64,000 nt of DNA from Pseudescherichia sp032055545 (GTDB taxonomy: Bacteria > Pseudomonadota > Gammaproteobacteria > Enterobacterales > Enterobacteriaceae), in the NCBI GenBank assembly GCA_032055545.1, contig DAMBQR010000010.1:19252-83251 (forward strand). The letters are read 5' to 3'. This document shows positions 24,326 to 33,050 of the stretch, one piece after another. The position numbers and the translations under genes were made by a program. Numbering within the stretch: position 1 is the stretch's first letter; each line of letters starts with the position of its first letter. Below the pieces are notes generated by a model. It was given only the letters and a program-made list of their open reading frames with translations. It made no database searches and was not told the origin of the DNA.

Positions 24326-25450
24326 ATGAAATCGGGTCGCTATATTGGCGTCATGTCAGGCACCAGTCTTGATGGGGTAGACGTTGTTCTCGCGGCGATT
24401 GACGATCGCATGGTGGCGCAGCAGGCCAGTCTGAGCTGGCCTATTCCCGTGTCACTCAAAGAGGCCATTCTTAATATCTGTCAGGGTCAGCAGCTGACGC
24501 TATCTCAACTGGGGCAGCTTGATAGCCGTCTGGGCAAACTGTTTGCCGATGCGGTCCTGGCGCTGCTTAAGCAGGAGAACCTGCGCCCGCAGGATGTTGT
24601 CGCCATTGGCTGCCACGGGCAGACCGTCTGGCATGAGCCGGTTGGCGACGCCCCCCATACGCTACAAATTGGCGATAACAACCAGATCGTCGCCCGCACG
24701 GGGATTACGGTAGTGGGTGATTTCCGCCGCCGGGATATCGCTCTTGGCGGCCAGGGCGCGCCGCTGGTTCCCGCCTTCCATCAGGCGCTGCTGGCGCATC
24801 CGGTAGAGCGGCGTATGGTGCTCAATATTGGCGGTATCGCTAACCTCTCGCTGCTCTTCCCGGACCAGCCGGTCAGAGGCTATGACACCGGCCCAGGTAA
24901 CATGCTGATGGACGCGTGGATCTGGCGGCAGAAGGGCCAGCCTTATGATAAAGATGCTCGGTGGGCAAGCGCAGGTAAAGTCATTGTTCCGCTGCTCCAG
25001 CAGATGCTTAGCGATCCGTGGTTTGCCCGGCCCGCGCCGAAAAGCACCGGGCGGGAGTACTTTAACTACGGCTGGCTTGAACGCCAGATCGCCCATTTTC
25101 CGGGCCTCTCGGGAAGTGATGTGCAGGCCACCCTGGCAGAGCTGACGGCAGTCAGCGTGGCTGAGCAGGTGCTGTTGAGCGGTGGCTGCGAGCGCCTGCT
25201 GGTTTGCGGCGGCGGGGGGCGTAATCCACTGGTGATGGCGCGGCTGGCCAGCCTGCTGCCGGGGATTGAAGTCGGTACTACCGACGAGGCGGGTATTAGC
25301 GGAGACGACATGGAGGCGCTGGCCTTCGCATGGCTGGCGTGGCGCACCGTAGCCGGTCTGCCGGGGAATTTGCCCTCGGTCACCGGAGCCTCGCAGGCCA
25401 GCGTGCTGGGGGCCATATTCCCGGCGAATCCGCGCCATAATCAGACATAA
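24326..25450 (+). CDS. anmK: Anhydro-N-acetylmuramic acid kinase
   Basis: 374 residues. The phosphate-binding GVMSGTSLDGVDVVLA starts the protein; 'NIGGIANLS' and 'GYDTGPGNMLMDAW' form the adenosine and substrate sites, and VCGGGGRNPLVMARL closes the ATPase fold. It converts imported anhydroMurNAc with ATP and water to MurNAc-6-phosphate for peptidoglycan recycling. AGAAGGAC precedes the ATG. It is divergent from slyB and followed by mliC. Confidence 0.96.
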   Translation: MKSGRYIGVMSGTSLDGVDVVLAAIDDRMVAQQASLSWPIPVSLKEAILNICQGQQLTLSQLGQLDSRLGKLFADAVLALLKQENLRPQDVVAIGCHGQTVWHEPVGDAPHTLQIGDNNQIVARTGITVVGDFRRRDIALGGQGAPLVPAFHQALLAHPVERRMVLNIGGIANLSLLFPDQPVRGYDTGPGNMLMDAWIWRQKGQPYDKDARWASAGKVIVPLLQQMLSDPWFARPAPKSTGREYFNYGWLERQIAHFPGLSGSDVQATLAELTAVSVAEQVLLSGGCERLLVCGGGGRNPLVMARLASLLPGIEVGTTDEAGISGDDMEALAFAWLAWRTVAGLPGNLPSVTGASQASVLGAIFPANPRHNQT

Positions 25451-25544
25451 CCTAAATTTTCTTTTGTAACGAGACGTTAGACTAAAACGATGCAGGGGCA
25501 GGGCCGTGTTACGCTTCGCCCCGGGACACGTTTTAGGATGGATC

Positions 25545-25871
25545 ATGAAAAGATTATTGATTGCCTTATTGCCAGTGATGCTTGCCGGCTGTACCACCTA
25601 CAACCAGTTTGTGGAGCGCATGCATACCGATACCCTCGCGTACCAGTGCGACGATGAGAAACCGCTGGAGGTCAAGCTAAACCAGACCCGCCAGGAGGTG
25701 CATTTCATGCTGGACGATACGCCGCTGACGCTGCAACAGGGTCTTTCCGCCTCCGGCGCGCGCTATACCGACGGCATTTACGTCTTCTGGTCTAAAGGGG
25801 ATAACGCCACGGTTTACAAGCACGATCGCATTATCTTGAATAACTGCCAGCTACAAAACCCGCAGCGTTGA
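25545..25871 (+). CDS. mliC: Membrane-bound C-type lysozyme inhibitor MliC
   Basis: 108-residue lipoprotein; signal MKRLLIALLPVMLAGC with lipobox LAGC. The start was set at 25545, where TAGGAT lies upstream and the signal peptide begins; an in-frame ATG 39 bp earlier would bury it. The family inhibitory segments 'SASGARYTDGIYVFWSKGDN' and the final 'NNCQLQNPQR' are conserved. It protects peptidoglycan from host lysozyme at the outer membrane. It lies between anmK and pdxH, as in E. coli. Confidence 0.94.
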   Translation: MKRLLIALLPVMLAGCTTYNQFVERMHTDTLAYQCDDEKPLEVKLNQTRQEVHFMLDDTPLTLQQGLSASGARYTDGIYVFWSKGDNATVYKHDRIILNNCQLQNPQR

Positions 25872-25928
25872 GATTTTTACCCAGGCGGCGCACAATAGCG
25901 CCACCTGAATCTTTACGTAGCGAACGCC

Positions 25929-26612
25929 ATGTCAGACAACCATTCAGATAACAACGATGCACATAACAGCGATCTGCAGCACATTGCGCACCTGCGCCGG
26001 GAGTACACCAAAGGTGGCCTGCGCCGCACCGATCTCCCTGCCCAGCCGTTAGAACTCTTTGAACGCTGGCTTAGCCAGGCCTGCGAGGCGCGTCTGGCCG
26101 ATCCCACAGCGATGGTGGTCGCTACGGTGGATGAGCATGGGCAGCCTTACCAGCGTATCGTTCTGCTCAAGCACTACGATGAAAAAGGGTTGGTGTTCTA
26201 TACCAACCTCGGCAGCCGTAAGGCGCATCATATCGAAAATAACCCGCATATCAGCCTGCTGTTTCCCTGGCACATGCTGGAGCGCCAGGTGATGGTCATT
26301 GGCAAAGCGGAACGTCTTTCAACCCTGGAGGTCGTGAAGTACTTCCATAGCCGCCCGCGCGACAGCCAGATCGGCGCCTGGGTCTCGCAGCAGTCCAGCC
26401 GCATTTCAGCTCGTGGCGTGCTCGAAAGCAAGTTTCTTGAGCTTAAACAGAAGTTTCAGCAGGGCGAAGTGCCGCTGCCCAGCTTCTGGGGCGGGTTCCG
26501 CGTCAGCATCGAGCAGATGGAGTTCTGGCAGGGGGGTGAACACCGCCTCCACGACCGTTTTTTATACCAGCGTGAAAACAGCGGCTGGAAAATCGATCGT
26601 CTCGCGCCTTAA
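25929..26612 (+). CDS. pdxH: Pyridoxamine/pyridoxine 5'-phosphate oxidase
   Basis: 227 residues. FMN- and PLP-binding motifs are intact: 'PYQRIVLLKHYDEKGLVFYT', 'SRKAHHIENN', 'SRPRDSQIGAWVS', and C-terminal 'WQGGEHRLHDRFLYQR'. It oxidises PNP or PMP to pyridoxal 5'-phosphate. The N-terminus is nine residues longer than in E. coli, with an Asp/Asn/His-rich stretch (NHSDNNDAHNSD). It sits two genes before pdxY, the salvage kinase. Confidence 0.96.
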   Translation: MSDNHSDNNDAHNSDLQHIAHLRREYTKGGLRRTDLPAQPLELFERWLSQACEARLADPTAMVVATVDEHGQPYQRIVLLKHYDEKGLVFYTNLGSRKAHHIENNPHISLLFPWHMLERQVMVIGKAERLSTLEVVKYFHSRPRDSQIGAWVSQQSSRISARGVLESKFLELKQKFQQGEVPLPSFWGGFRVSIEQMEFWQGGEHRLHDRFLYQRENSGWKIDRLAP

Positions 26613-26631
26613 TCGCTGAAAAATGTTGATT

Positions 26632-26668
26632 TAAGCGCTGGTACTCCTGGTTCCAGCGCTTTATTCTA
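26632..26668 (+). terminator. Terminator-like hairpin after pdxH
   Basis: AAGCGCTGG, 11-base loop, CCAGCGCTT, then TATTCTATCC. A long stem with a modest T-rich tail, 20 bp after the pdxH stop. Confidence 0.55.
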
Positions 26669-26737
26669 TCCCTCTTTCGTAACGAGCGAAAAGTCGTGTA
26701 CCGGCAAAGGTGCAGCGTTTGATACATGGAGAATTTG

Positions 26738-28012
26738 ATGGCAAGCGGTAACTTGATTAAACAATTGCAAGAGCGGGGCCTCGTTGCCCAGGTGACGGAC
26801 GAAAATGCGTTAGCAGAGCGACTGGCGCAAGGCCCGATCGCGCTCTATTGCGGCTTCGATCCCACCGCTGACAGCTTGCATTTGGGGCATCTGGTTCCAT
26901 TGTTATGCCTGAAACGCTTCCAGCAGGCAGGCCACAAGCCTGTGGCGCTGGTGGGTGGCGCAACGGGCCTGATTGGCGATCCGAGCTTTAAGGCCGCCGA
27001 GCGCAAGCTGAACACTGAAGATACCGTCCAGGAGTGGGTGGATAAGATCCGCAAGCAGGTTGCGCCTTTCCTCGACTTCGACTGCGGTGATAACTCGGCG
27101 ATTGCGGCAAACAACTACGACTGGTTTGGCGGCATGAACGTGCTGACCTTCCTGCGCGATATCGGGAAGCACTTCTCTGTAAACCAGATGATCAACAAAG
27201 AGGCGGTGAAGCAGCGCCTGAACCGTGACGATCAGGGTATCTCCTTTACCGAGTTCTCCTACAACCTGCTGCAGGGTTATGATTTCGCCTGCCTGAACAA
27301 GCTGCATGGCGTAGCGCTGCAGATTGGCGGCTCCGATCAGTGGGGGAATATCACCTCCGGTATCGATCTGACGCGTCGTCTGCATCAGAATCAGGTCTTC
27401 GGCCTGACGGTTCCACTGATCACCAAAGCAGACGGCACCAAGTTTGGTAAAACCGAGGGCGGCGCAGTATGGCTCGATCCGAAGAAAACCAGCCCGTATA
27501 AATTCTACCAGTTCTGGATCAACACCGCCGATGCAGACGTCTACCGCTTCCTGAAGTTCTTCACCTTTATGGATATCGCGGAGATCAACGCGCTGGAAGA
27601 GGAAGATAAGAACAGCGGTAAAGCGCCGCGCGCCCAGTACGTGCTGGCCGAGCAGGTAACCCGTCTGGTGCACGGTGAAGAGGGGCTGGAAGCGGCGAAA
27701 CGCATTACCGCCAGCCTGTTCAACGGTACCCTGAGCGATCTGAGCGAAGCCGATTTCGAGCAGCTGGCGCAGGACGGTGTTCCGATGGTTGAAATGGAGA
27801 AGGGCGCGGATCTGATGCAGGCGCTGGTGGATTCTGAGCTGCAGCCATCTCGTGGCCAGGCGCGCAAGACCATCGCCTCTAACGCAGTCACCATCAACGG
27901 TGAAAAACAGTCTGATGCGGAATACACCTTCGCCGACAGCGATCGCCTGTTTGGTCGCTATACGCTGCTGCGTCGCGGTAAGAAAAATTACTGTCTGATC
28001 TGCTGGAAGTAA
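26738..28012 (+). CDS. tyrS: Tyrosyl-tRNA synthetase
   Basis: 424 residues, as in E. coli. Class I motifs: HLGH (HIGH) within DSLHLGHLVPLL and KFGKT (KMSKS) within ADGTKFGKTEGGAV. The C-terminal S4-like domain ends RRGKKNYCLICWK. GGAG six bases upstream picks ATG 26738 rather than the in-frame ATG at 26726. A hairpin separates it from pdxY, which follows 57 bp later. Confidence 0.97.
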   Translation: MASGNLIKQLQERGLVAQVTDENALAERLAQGPIALYCGFDPTADSLHLGHLVPLLCLKRFQQAGHKPVALVGGATGLIGDPSFKAAERKLNTEDTVQEWVDKIRKQVAPFLDFDCGDNSAIAANNYDWFGGMNVLTFLRDIGKHFSVNQMINKEAVKQRLNRDDQGISFTEFSYNLLQGYDFACLNKLHGVALQIGGSDQWGNITSGIDLTRRLHQNQVFGLTVPLITKADGTKFGKTEGGAVWLDPKKTSPYKFYQFWINTADADVYRFLKFFTFMDIAEINALEEEDKNSGKAPRAQYVLAEQVTRLVHGEEGLEAAKRITASLFNGTLSDLSEADFEQLAQDGVPMVEMEKGADLMQALVDSELQPSRGQARKTIASNAVTINGEKQSDAEYTFADSDRLFGRYTLLRRGKKNYCLICWK

Positions 28013-28024
28013 TGCACTAAGCGC

Positions 28025-28053
28025 AGGGAGTGAGAAATCACTCCCTTATTTTT
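28025..28053 (+). terminator. Terminator/attenuator between tyrS and pdxY
   Basis: AGGGAGTGA-GAAA-TCACTCCCT followed by TATTTTTA: a perfect 9-bp stem with a GNRA loop and T-rich tail, just upstream of the pdxY start. Confidence 0.75.
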
Positions 28054-28069
28054 ATGTCCGGGTAAGAAA

Positions 28070-28930
28070 ATGAAGAACATCCTCGCCATCCAGTCTCACG
28101 TCGTCTTTGGTCATGCCGGCAACAGCGCCGCTGAATTTCCGATGCGCCGCCTTGGTGCCAACGTCTGGCCGCTCAATACGGTTCAGTTCTCTAACCACAC
28201 CCAGTACGGCAAGTGGACCGGCTGCGTAATGCCGCCTGCGCACCTGACGGAGATTGTGCAGGGCATTGCCGATATCGACAAGCTGAAGACCTGCGATGCG
28301 GTTTTGACCGGCTACCTTGGCTCTGCCGAGCAGGGCGAACATATTCTGGGAATTGTGCGCCAGGTTAAAGCGGCGAATCCGCAGGCGAAGTACTTCTGCG
28401 ATCCGGTGATGGGCCACCCTGAGAAGGGGTGCATCGTTGCCCCCGGCGTTGCGGAGTTCCACGCCCGCTATGCGCTGCCCGCCAGCGACATCATCGCCCC
28501 GAACCTGATCGAGCTGGAGATGCTGTGTGGTCATCCGGTAAATAACATCAGCGAGGCGGTTGCCGCCGCGCGTGAGCTGATTGCGCAGGGGCCGGAGATT
28601 GTGCTGATCAAACACCTGGCGCGCGCGGCTAAAAGCATGGAGAGCTTTGAGATGCTGCTGGTCACGGCGCGCGAAGCCTGGCACATCAGACGTCCGCTGG
28701 TGGATTTTGGCATGCGCCAGCCGGTTGGCGTGGGTGACGTCACCAGTGGTCTGCTGCTGGTTAAGCTGCTTCAGGGGGCAACCCTGCGCGATGCGCTGGA
28801 GCATGTGACGGCAGCGGTATACGAGATCATGCTCACCACCAAACAGATGGGCGAGTATGAGCTGCAGGTGGTTGCCGCCCAGGATCGCATCGCCCGACCC
28901 GAACATCTGTTCCGCGCCATAGAGGTATAG
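28070..28930 (+). CDS. pdxY: Pyridoxal kinase PdxY
   Basis: 286 residues, ribokinase-like fold. Substrate loop 'QSHVVFGHAGNSAAEFPM', 'CDPVMGHPEKGCIV' and the C-terminal ATP-site 'GVGDVTSGLLLVKLL', whose Asp is the catalytic base (GxGD signature). It phosphorylates pyridoxal in B6 salvage. The gap to convergent dtpA is filled by a terminator; gstA, present here in K-12, is missing. Confidence 0.95.
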   Translation: MKNILAIQSHVVFGHAGNSAAEFPMRRLGANVWPLNTVQFSNHTQYGKWTGCVMPPAHLTEIVQGIADIDKLKTCDAVLTGYLGSAEQGEHILGIVRQVKAANPQAKYFCDPVMGHPEKGCIVAPGVAEFHARYALPASDIIAPNLIELEMLCGHPVNNISEAVAAARELIAQGPEIVLIKHLARAAKSMESFEMLLVTAREAWHIRRPLVDFGMRQPVGVGDVTSGLLLVKLLQGATLRDALEHVTAAVYEIMLTTKQMGEYELQVVAAQDRIARPEHLFRAIEV

Positions 28931-28946
28931 CCTCACTATTTGTAAT

Positions 28947-28980
28947 AAAAAAAGCCGCTGATCTCTCAGCGGCTTTTTCT
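28947..28980. terminator. Bidirectional terminator between pdxY and dtpA
   Basis: A7-GCCGCTGA-TCTC-TCAGCGGC-TTTTTCTTT. Confidence 0.9.
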
Positions 28981-29004
28981 TTGGCTTGCGTTTCCCGGAG
29001 CACG

Positions 29005-30510
29005 TTACGCGGTAGCGGTCTCAGACGCGGCTGCGTCTTTATCATCGCTCTGCGTCATACGGTTCAGCTTCGATGCGGTCAGCAGCATCAGCACGGCGAT
29101 GACGGCAGTAACAATACCAATCTGCAGGAACACGCGACCGTATACATCCAGCGACATCAGCGGATCGGTGACGTTTTCTGGGATGGCCATCATGTTAGCC
29201 ACGTAGCCAGCGATCAGGTTGGCCCCGGCGGTCGTCAGGAACCAGCTGCCCATGATGAAGCCCATCAGGCGCTGCGGTACCAGCTGGGCCACCATCGCCA
29301 GGCCAAGGCCGGAGATCATCAGCTCACCGATGCTCTGGAAGGCATAGCTGGCGATCAGCCAGTTAACGGAAACAATCCCGGCGTCGCTGGCAAACTTAGC
29401 GCCCAGCGGCAGGATCAGGAACGCCGCCGAGCAGAGCACCATCCCGAAAGCGAACTTAAACGGCATCGGCAGGTTGTCGCCCATCTTGTTGTAGATAGCG
29501 GCCAGAATCGGGCTACCGATGATGATCCAGAACGGGTTCAGAGCCTGATACTGCTCAGGCTCGAAGGCGATACCCAGGATAGAGTGCTCAACGTTGCGGA
29601 TCGCGAAGAAGTTCAGCGAGGTCGGCATCTGGCTGTAGAGGATGAAGAACAGGATCGCCTGCAGCATCAGAATAAAGGCCACGATCATCTTGCGACGCGC
29701 CGCGCCGTGCATGGCGAAGGTCTCTTTGGCAAAGATGAACACGATACCCAGCGCAACCAGCGCCAGCACCAGACGGGCAATGCCCTGGTTATGCAGCAGC
29801 CAGGTTGCAGCCGCGATCAGCACGACTACGCCGACAATCGTGGCCAGCAGGTTACCCATGCGCAGCGGTTCAAAGTCTGGCTTAGAGCCGTACTGCTTGA
29901 CCCAGCGTTTGCAGAAGGCAAAGTTCACCACGGTGATCAGCATCCCGACTACGCTCAGCGAGAAGGCCACGCTCCAGCCAAACTTCGCTGCCAGCCACGG
30001 CGTCGCCAGCATAGAGAAGAACGAGCCGATATTGATGGACATATAGTACATGGTAAATGCGCCATCAAGACGCGGGTCATCTTTTGCGTAGCAGGTAGAG
30101 AGTAGCGACGAGGGGTTGGCTTTAAACAGGCCGTTACCCACGGCAATGGTCGCCATACCCATATAGACAACGGCCGCATCATGGCCGGACCAGGCCACCA
30201 GCGCATAGCCGATTGCCAGTACAATCGCGCCCAGCATAATCACGCGCTTGGTACCCAGCACCTTGTCACCCAGCCAGCCGCCGATGGCCACCAGGCCATA
30301 AACCAGGGCGCTGAAGGAGGAGAACAGCGTGATAGAGTCGGATTCAGACATACCCAGCTGTTTAACCAGGTACACCGCCATGATCCCTTGCAGGCCGTAG
30401 AAACCGAAGCGTTCCCACAGTTCAATAGAGAAGATCAGGTAAAACGCCTTGGGTTGTTTGAAAGCGTTCAGGCTAACGCTTTCAGATGGTTTGTTGTTTG
30501 CAGTCGACAC
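29005..30510 (-). CDS. dtpA: Di-/tripeptide:H+ symporter DtpA (TppB)
   Basis: 501 residues, POT/PTR2 family with fourteen hydrophobic segments. The proton-coupling ExxERF motif is in 'SIELWERFGFYGLQGIM' and the PTR2 signature in 'DPRLDGAFTMYYMSINIGSF'. It imports di- and tripeptides across the inner membrane. In E. coli tppB expression needs OmpR; the 569-bp upstream gap is long enough for such control. Confidence 0.97.
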   Translation of the reverse strand: MSTANNKPSESVSLNAFKQPKAFYLIFSIELWERFGFYGLQGIMAVYLVKQLGMSESDSITLFSSFSALVYGLVAIGGWLGDKVLGTKRVIMLGAIVLAIGYALVAWSGHDAAVVYMGMATIAVGNGLFKANPSSLLSTCYAKDDPRLDGAFTMYYMSINIGSFFSMLATPWLAAKFGWSVAFSLSVVGMLITVVNFAFCKRWVKQYGSKPDFEPLRMGNLLATIVGVVVLIAAATWLLHNQGIARLVLALVALGIVFIFAKETFAMHGAARRKMIVAFILMLQAILFFILYSQMPTSLNFFAIRNVEHSILGIAFEPEQYQALNPFWIIIGSPILAAIYNKMGDNLPMPFKFAFGMVLCSAAFLILPLGAKFASDAGIVSVNWLIASYAFQSIGELMISGLGLAMVAQLVPQRLMGFIMGSWFLTTAGANLIAGYVANMMAIPENVTDPLMSLDVYGRVFLQIGIVTAVIAVLMLLTASKLNRMTQSDDKDAAASETATA

Positions 30511-31079
30511 ATATACCTCTTTTTTTACATCCCATATTAACGGGGGTGTTCAATGCGCGATGGCCAGAGTCCATCAAGCTTATAGTTATAAGGGAGGGGA
30601 AACGGCGGGTAATGTTCCCTATCCGGGACGCTGAGGCAATACCTTTGTAATAAACTGTTACATATAAAATGTCCGCTATAATGCTCCAGCCGGACGATTG
30701 TTATTCAGCGTTAAATTTTGACATTAACGGTTTGATAGTTTTTTCCACTAAAAGAAATTAGCGAAAACCGGTGTTTGGCGATATATTCTGCTATTTTATG
30801 TTACTTGCAGCGTAATGGCCCATCATTGCTAAAAATAGTGGTTTAATCTATCGCTGATTGCTTACGGAGTGTGGCAGGAAAGGGGTGCAAGGATAAAGCT
30901 TTTGACGAATCTTTAACAATACCTTAGCAAAGCGACCGGCTTCACAAACGTATAGAAATTTTTTGTATTAAAAAAACGATTAACCCCCAAAAGTCATAAC
31001 CAGCGGAGTTTTATCACGTCCTGCGCTGGCCTGAAAACATAAGCTGGGGTTATAAAGAGTAAAAGCAGCGCAGGGAGAA
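30511..31079. other. Long AT-rich intergenic region upstream of dtpA (569 bp)
   Basis: No coding sequence or RNA gene recognised. The minus-strand stretch across 30644-30666 (ATGTAACAGTTTATTACAAA) contains GTAACA-like half-sites that could be OmpR binding sites, in keeping with OmpR control of tppB; this is a guess. The region also has several poly-A/T runs between 30720 and 30990. Confidence 0.4.
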
Positions 31080-31715
31080 TTACGCGTAAACCTTCTCCCG
31101 GTACTCGCACAGATCTTCAATAATGCAGGAGCCGCAGCGGGGTTTACGCGCAATGCAGGTGTAGCGGCCATGCAGTATCAGCCAGTGATGACAGTCAACC
31201 TTAAATTCCGCCGGTACGACCTTCAGCAGCTTCTCCTCCACCTGCTCAACGTTTTTCCCCGGTGCGAACAGCGTACGGTTACAGACGCGGAAGATATGGG
31301 TATCGACGGCAATGGTCGGCCAGCCAAAAGCAGTGTTAAGCACCACGTTTGCGGTTTTGCGCCCGACGCCGGGCAGAGCCTCCAGCGCGGCACGATCTTC
31401 CGGTACTTCGCCGCCGTGCTGCTCCAGCAGAATACGGCAGGTCTTGATAACGTTCTCCGCTTTGCTGTTAAACAGGCCGATAGTTTTGATGTAGGATTTT
31501 ACCCCATCGACGCCAAGCGCCAGCATCGCCTCAGGCGTGTTAGCGACGGGATAGAGCTTTGCCGTCGCCTTATTCACGCTAACGTCCGTGGCCTGTGCCG
31601 AAAGCAGAACCGCAATCAGCAACTCAAACGGCGAGCTAAAGTTCAGCTCGGTGGTGGGGTGCGGATTGTTTTCGCGAAGACGGGTTAATATCTCCAGCCG
31701 TTTCACTTTGTTCAT
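31080..31715 (-). CDS. nth: Endonuclease III
   Basis: 211 residues. Helix-hairpin-helix 'LEALPGVGRKTANVVLN' carries the catalytic Lys120, and AVDTHIFRVCNR the catalytic Asp138. The [4Fe-4S] cluster Cys-X6-Cys-X2-Cys-X5-Cys is in the C-terminal segment (CIARKPRCGSCIIEDLC). The enzyme excises oxidised pyrimidines and nicks the abasic site. It begins within the TGATG junction with rsxE and is the last gene of the rsx operon. Confidence 0.97.
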   Translation of the reverse strand: MNKVKRLEILTRLRENNPHPTTELNFSSPFELLIAVLLSAQATDVSVNKATAKLYPVANTPEAMLALGVDGVKSYIKTIGLFNSKAENVIKTCRILLEQHGGEVPEDRAALEALPGVGRKTANVVLNTAFGWPTIAVDTHIFRVCNRTLFAPGKNVEQVEEKLLKVVPAEFKVDCHHWLILHGRYTCIARKPRCGSCIIEDLCEYREKVYA

Positions 31716-32416
31716 CAGGCCTTCCCGGGCGCGACAGGCGTTTCTACTGCAGGGGTAACCACCGCAGCAGCCGCACGGCGTTTTTTGCTCCGTTCATCAA
31801 TCAGGTACTTCACCGCCAGCATCATACCCAGACCAATAAATGCGCCCGGGGGCAGCATCGCCAGCAGGAAAGGCGAATCGGTATGGAAGACCTCAATACG
31901 CAGCACCTTCGCCCAGCTGCCCAGCAGGCCATCCGCGCCGTCAAACAGCGTGCCGTTGCCCAGGATTTCACGCAGGGAGCCGAGCACGAACATGGCGCAG
32001 GTTGCCCCCATGCCGATAGAGAAGCCGTCCAGCGCCGAGAGCGCCGGGCCTTTCTTCGCGGCAAAAGCTTCCGCGCGGCCCACCACGATGCAGTTGGTGA
32101 CAATCAGCGGAATAAAGATCCCCAGCGATTGATAGAGACCAAAAGCATAGGCATTGATCAGCATCTGCACTGCGCTCACTACCGAGGCGATGATCATGAC
32201 GTAGATCGGAATACGGATCTCGGAAGGCGTCCAGCGGCGCAGTGTGGAAATGAACAGGTTGGTCAGGGTCAGGACCAGCGTTGTCGCCAGGCCGAGGCCC
32301 AGGGCGTTGGTCGCGGTAGAGGTCACGGCCAGCAGCGGACACATGCCCAACAGCTGCACCAGCGCCGAGTTATTCTTCCACAGCCCCTGAACAATAACCT
32401 CTTTTACTTCGCTCAT
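31715..32416 (-). CDS. rsxE: Rsx/Rnf electron transport complex subunit E
   Basis: 233 residues, integral membrane with six hydrophobic segments; 'NSALVQLLGMCPLLAVTSTA' near the N-terminus and 'GMGATCAMFVLGSLREILG' are family landmarks, including the conserved Cys of the RnfA/RnfE pair that helps bind an intramembrane Fe-S cluster. The C-terminal tail is Ala/Val/Pro-rich. In E. coli the complex reduces SoxR and so switches off the superoxide response. The gene is coupled to nth by a one-base overlap. Confidence 0.95.
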   Translation of the reverse strand: MSEVKEVIVQGLWKNNSALVQLLGMCPLLAVTSTATNALGLGLATTLVLTLTNLFISTLRRWTPSEIRIPIYVMIIASVVSAVQMLINAYAFGLYQSLGIFIPLIVTNCIVVGRAEAFAAKKGPALSALDGFSIGMGATCAMFVLGSLREILGNGTLFDGADGLLGSWAKVLRIEVFHTDSPFLLAMLPPGAFIGLGMMLAVKYLIDERSKKRRAAAAVVTPAVETPVAPGKA

Positions 32417-32419
32417 GGT

Positions 32420-33040
32420 TTACTCTCCGCAGGAAGGTAAGGAATTAAGCTGGGCTGGCAGCGTTTGCGCATACAGTCCGGCACGTTTAACGGCGTTGAC
32501 CACCGCGCGTGGCGTGATGGTTGCGCCAGTAAACTGGTCAAAATCACCGCCGTCTTTTTTTACCGCCCAGTGGCTATCAGACGCACCCGCAATTGACTTG
32601 CCGCTGAAAGAGGTGATCCAGTCTGAGAGGCGCAGTTCGATCTTATCGCCAAGGCCTGGCGTCTCATGGTGCTCGGTTACCCGCGTGCCCAGCACCGTGC
32701 CGCTAAAGTCCGCACCAACCAGCAGCTGAATAGCACCGGAGTAGCCATCCGGCGCGGTTGCCTCCATCACCGCCGCCACCGGCTTGTCGTCCTGACGGGC
32801 AATGTAAATTCGGCGTTCGCCCTTACCCAGTTCCGGGGCGTTAACCAGAAAGCAGCTCTGGCTGAGATCGTTATTATAGAGATTATCAGGCACGACCTGG
32901 TCGAACAGCGCCTTCTGCTGGATGGCGGCCTGCTCGGCGATGGTCGATTTGGTCAACTGCGCGATTGCCGCCGTCAGGCCGGTAGAGCAGGCGGCAAAGA
33001 GCGCCAGAGTAACGCCGTGTTTCTGCATGGTCTTTAACAT
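32420..33040 (-). CDS. rsxG: Rsx/Rnf electron transport complex subunit G
   Basis: 206 residues starting at ATG 33040, preceded by GAGGGGA; an upstream in-frame extension into rsxD is not supported. One N-terminal membrane anchor (HGVTLALFAACSTGLTAAIA) holds a periplasmic FMN-binding domain. The covalent flavin motif is in FTGATITPRAVVNAV. Confidence 0.95.
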   Translation of the reverse strand: MLKTMQKHGVTLALFAACSTGLTAAIAQLTKSTIAEQAAIQQKALFDQVVPDNLYNNDLSQSCFLVNAPELGKGERRIYIARQDDKPVAAVMEATAPDGYSGAIQLLVGADFSGTVLGTRVTEHHETPGLGDKIELRLSDWITSFSGKSIAGASDSHWAVKKDGGDFDQFTGATITPRAVVNAVKRAGLYAQTLPAQLNSLPSCGE

Positions 33041-33050
33041 GGCGGTCCCC

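Noticed and set aside
24662..25597. 311-codon minus-strand frame antisense to anmK
   Set aside because: Shadow of anmK with unlikely composition.
28981..30105. Long plus-strand open frame (374 codons) antisense to dtpA
   Set aside because: Gln/His/Asp-rich translation typical of the complement of a hydrophobic transporter gene; dtpA is clearly the real gene.
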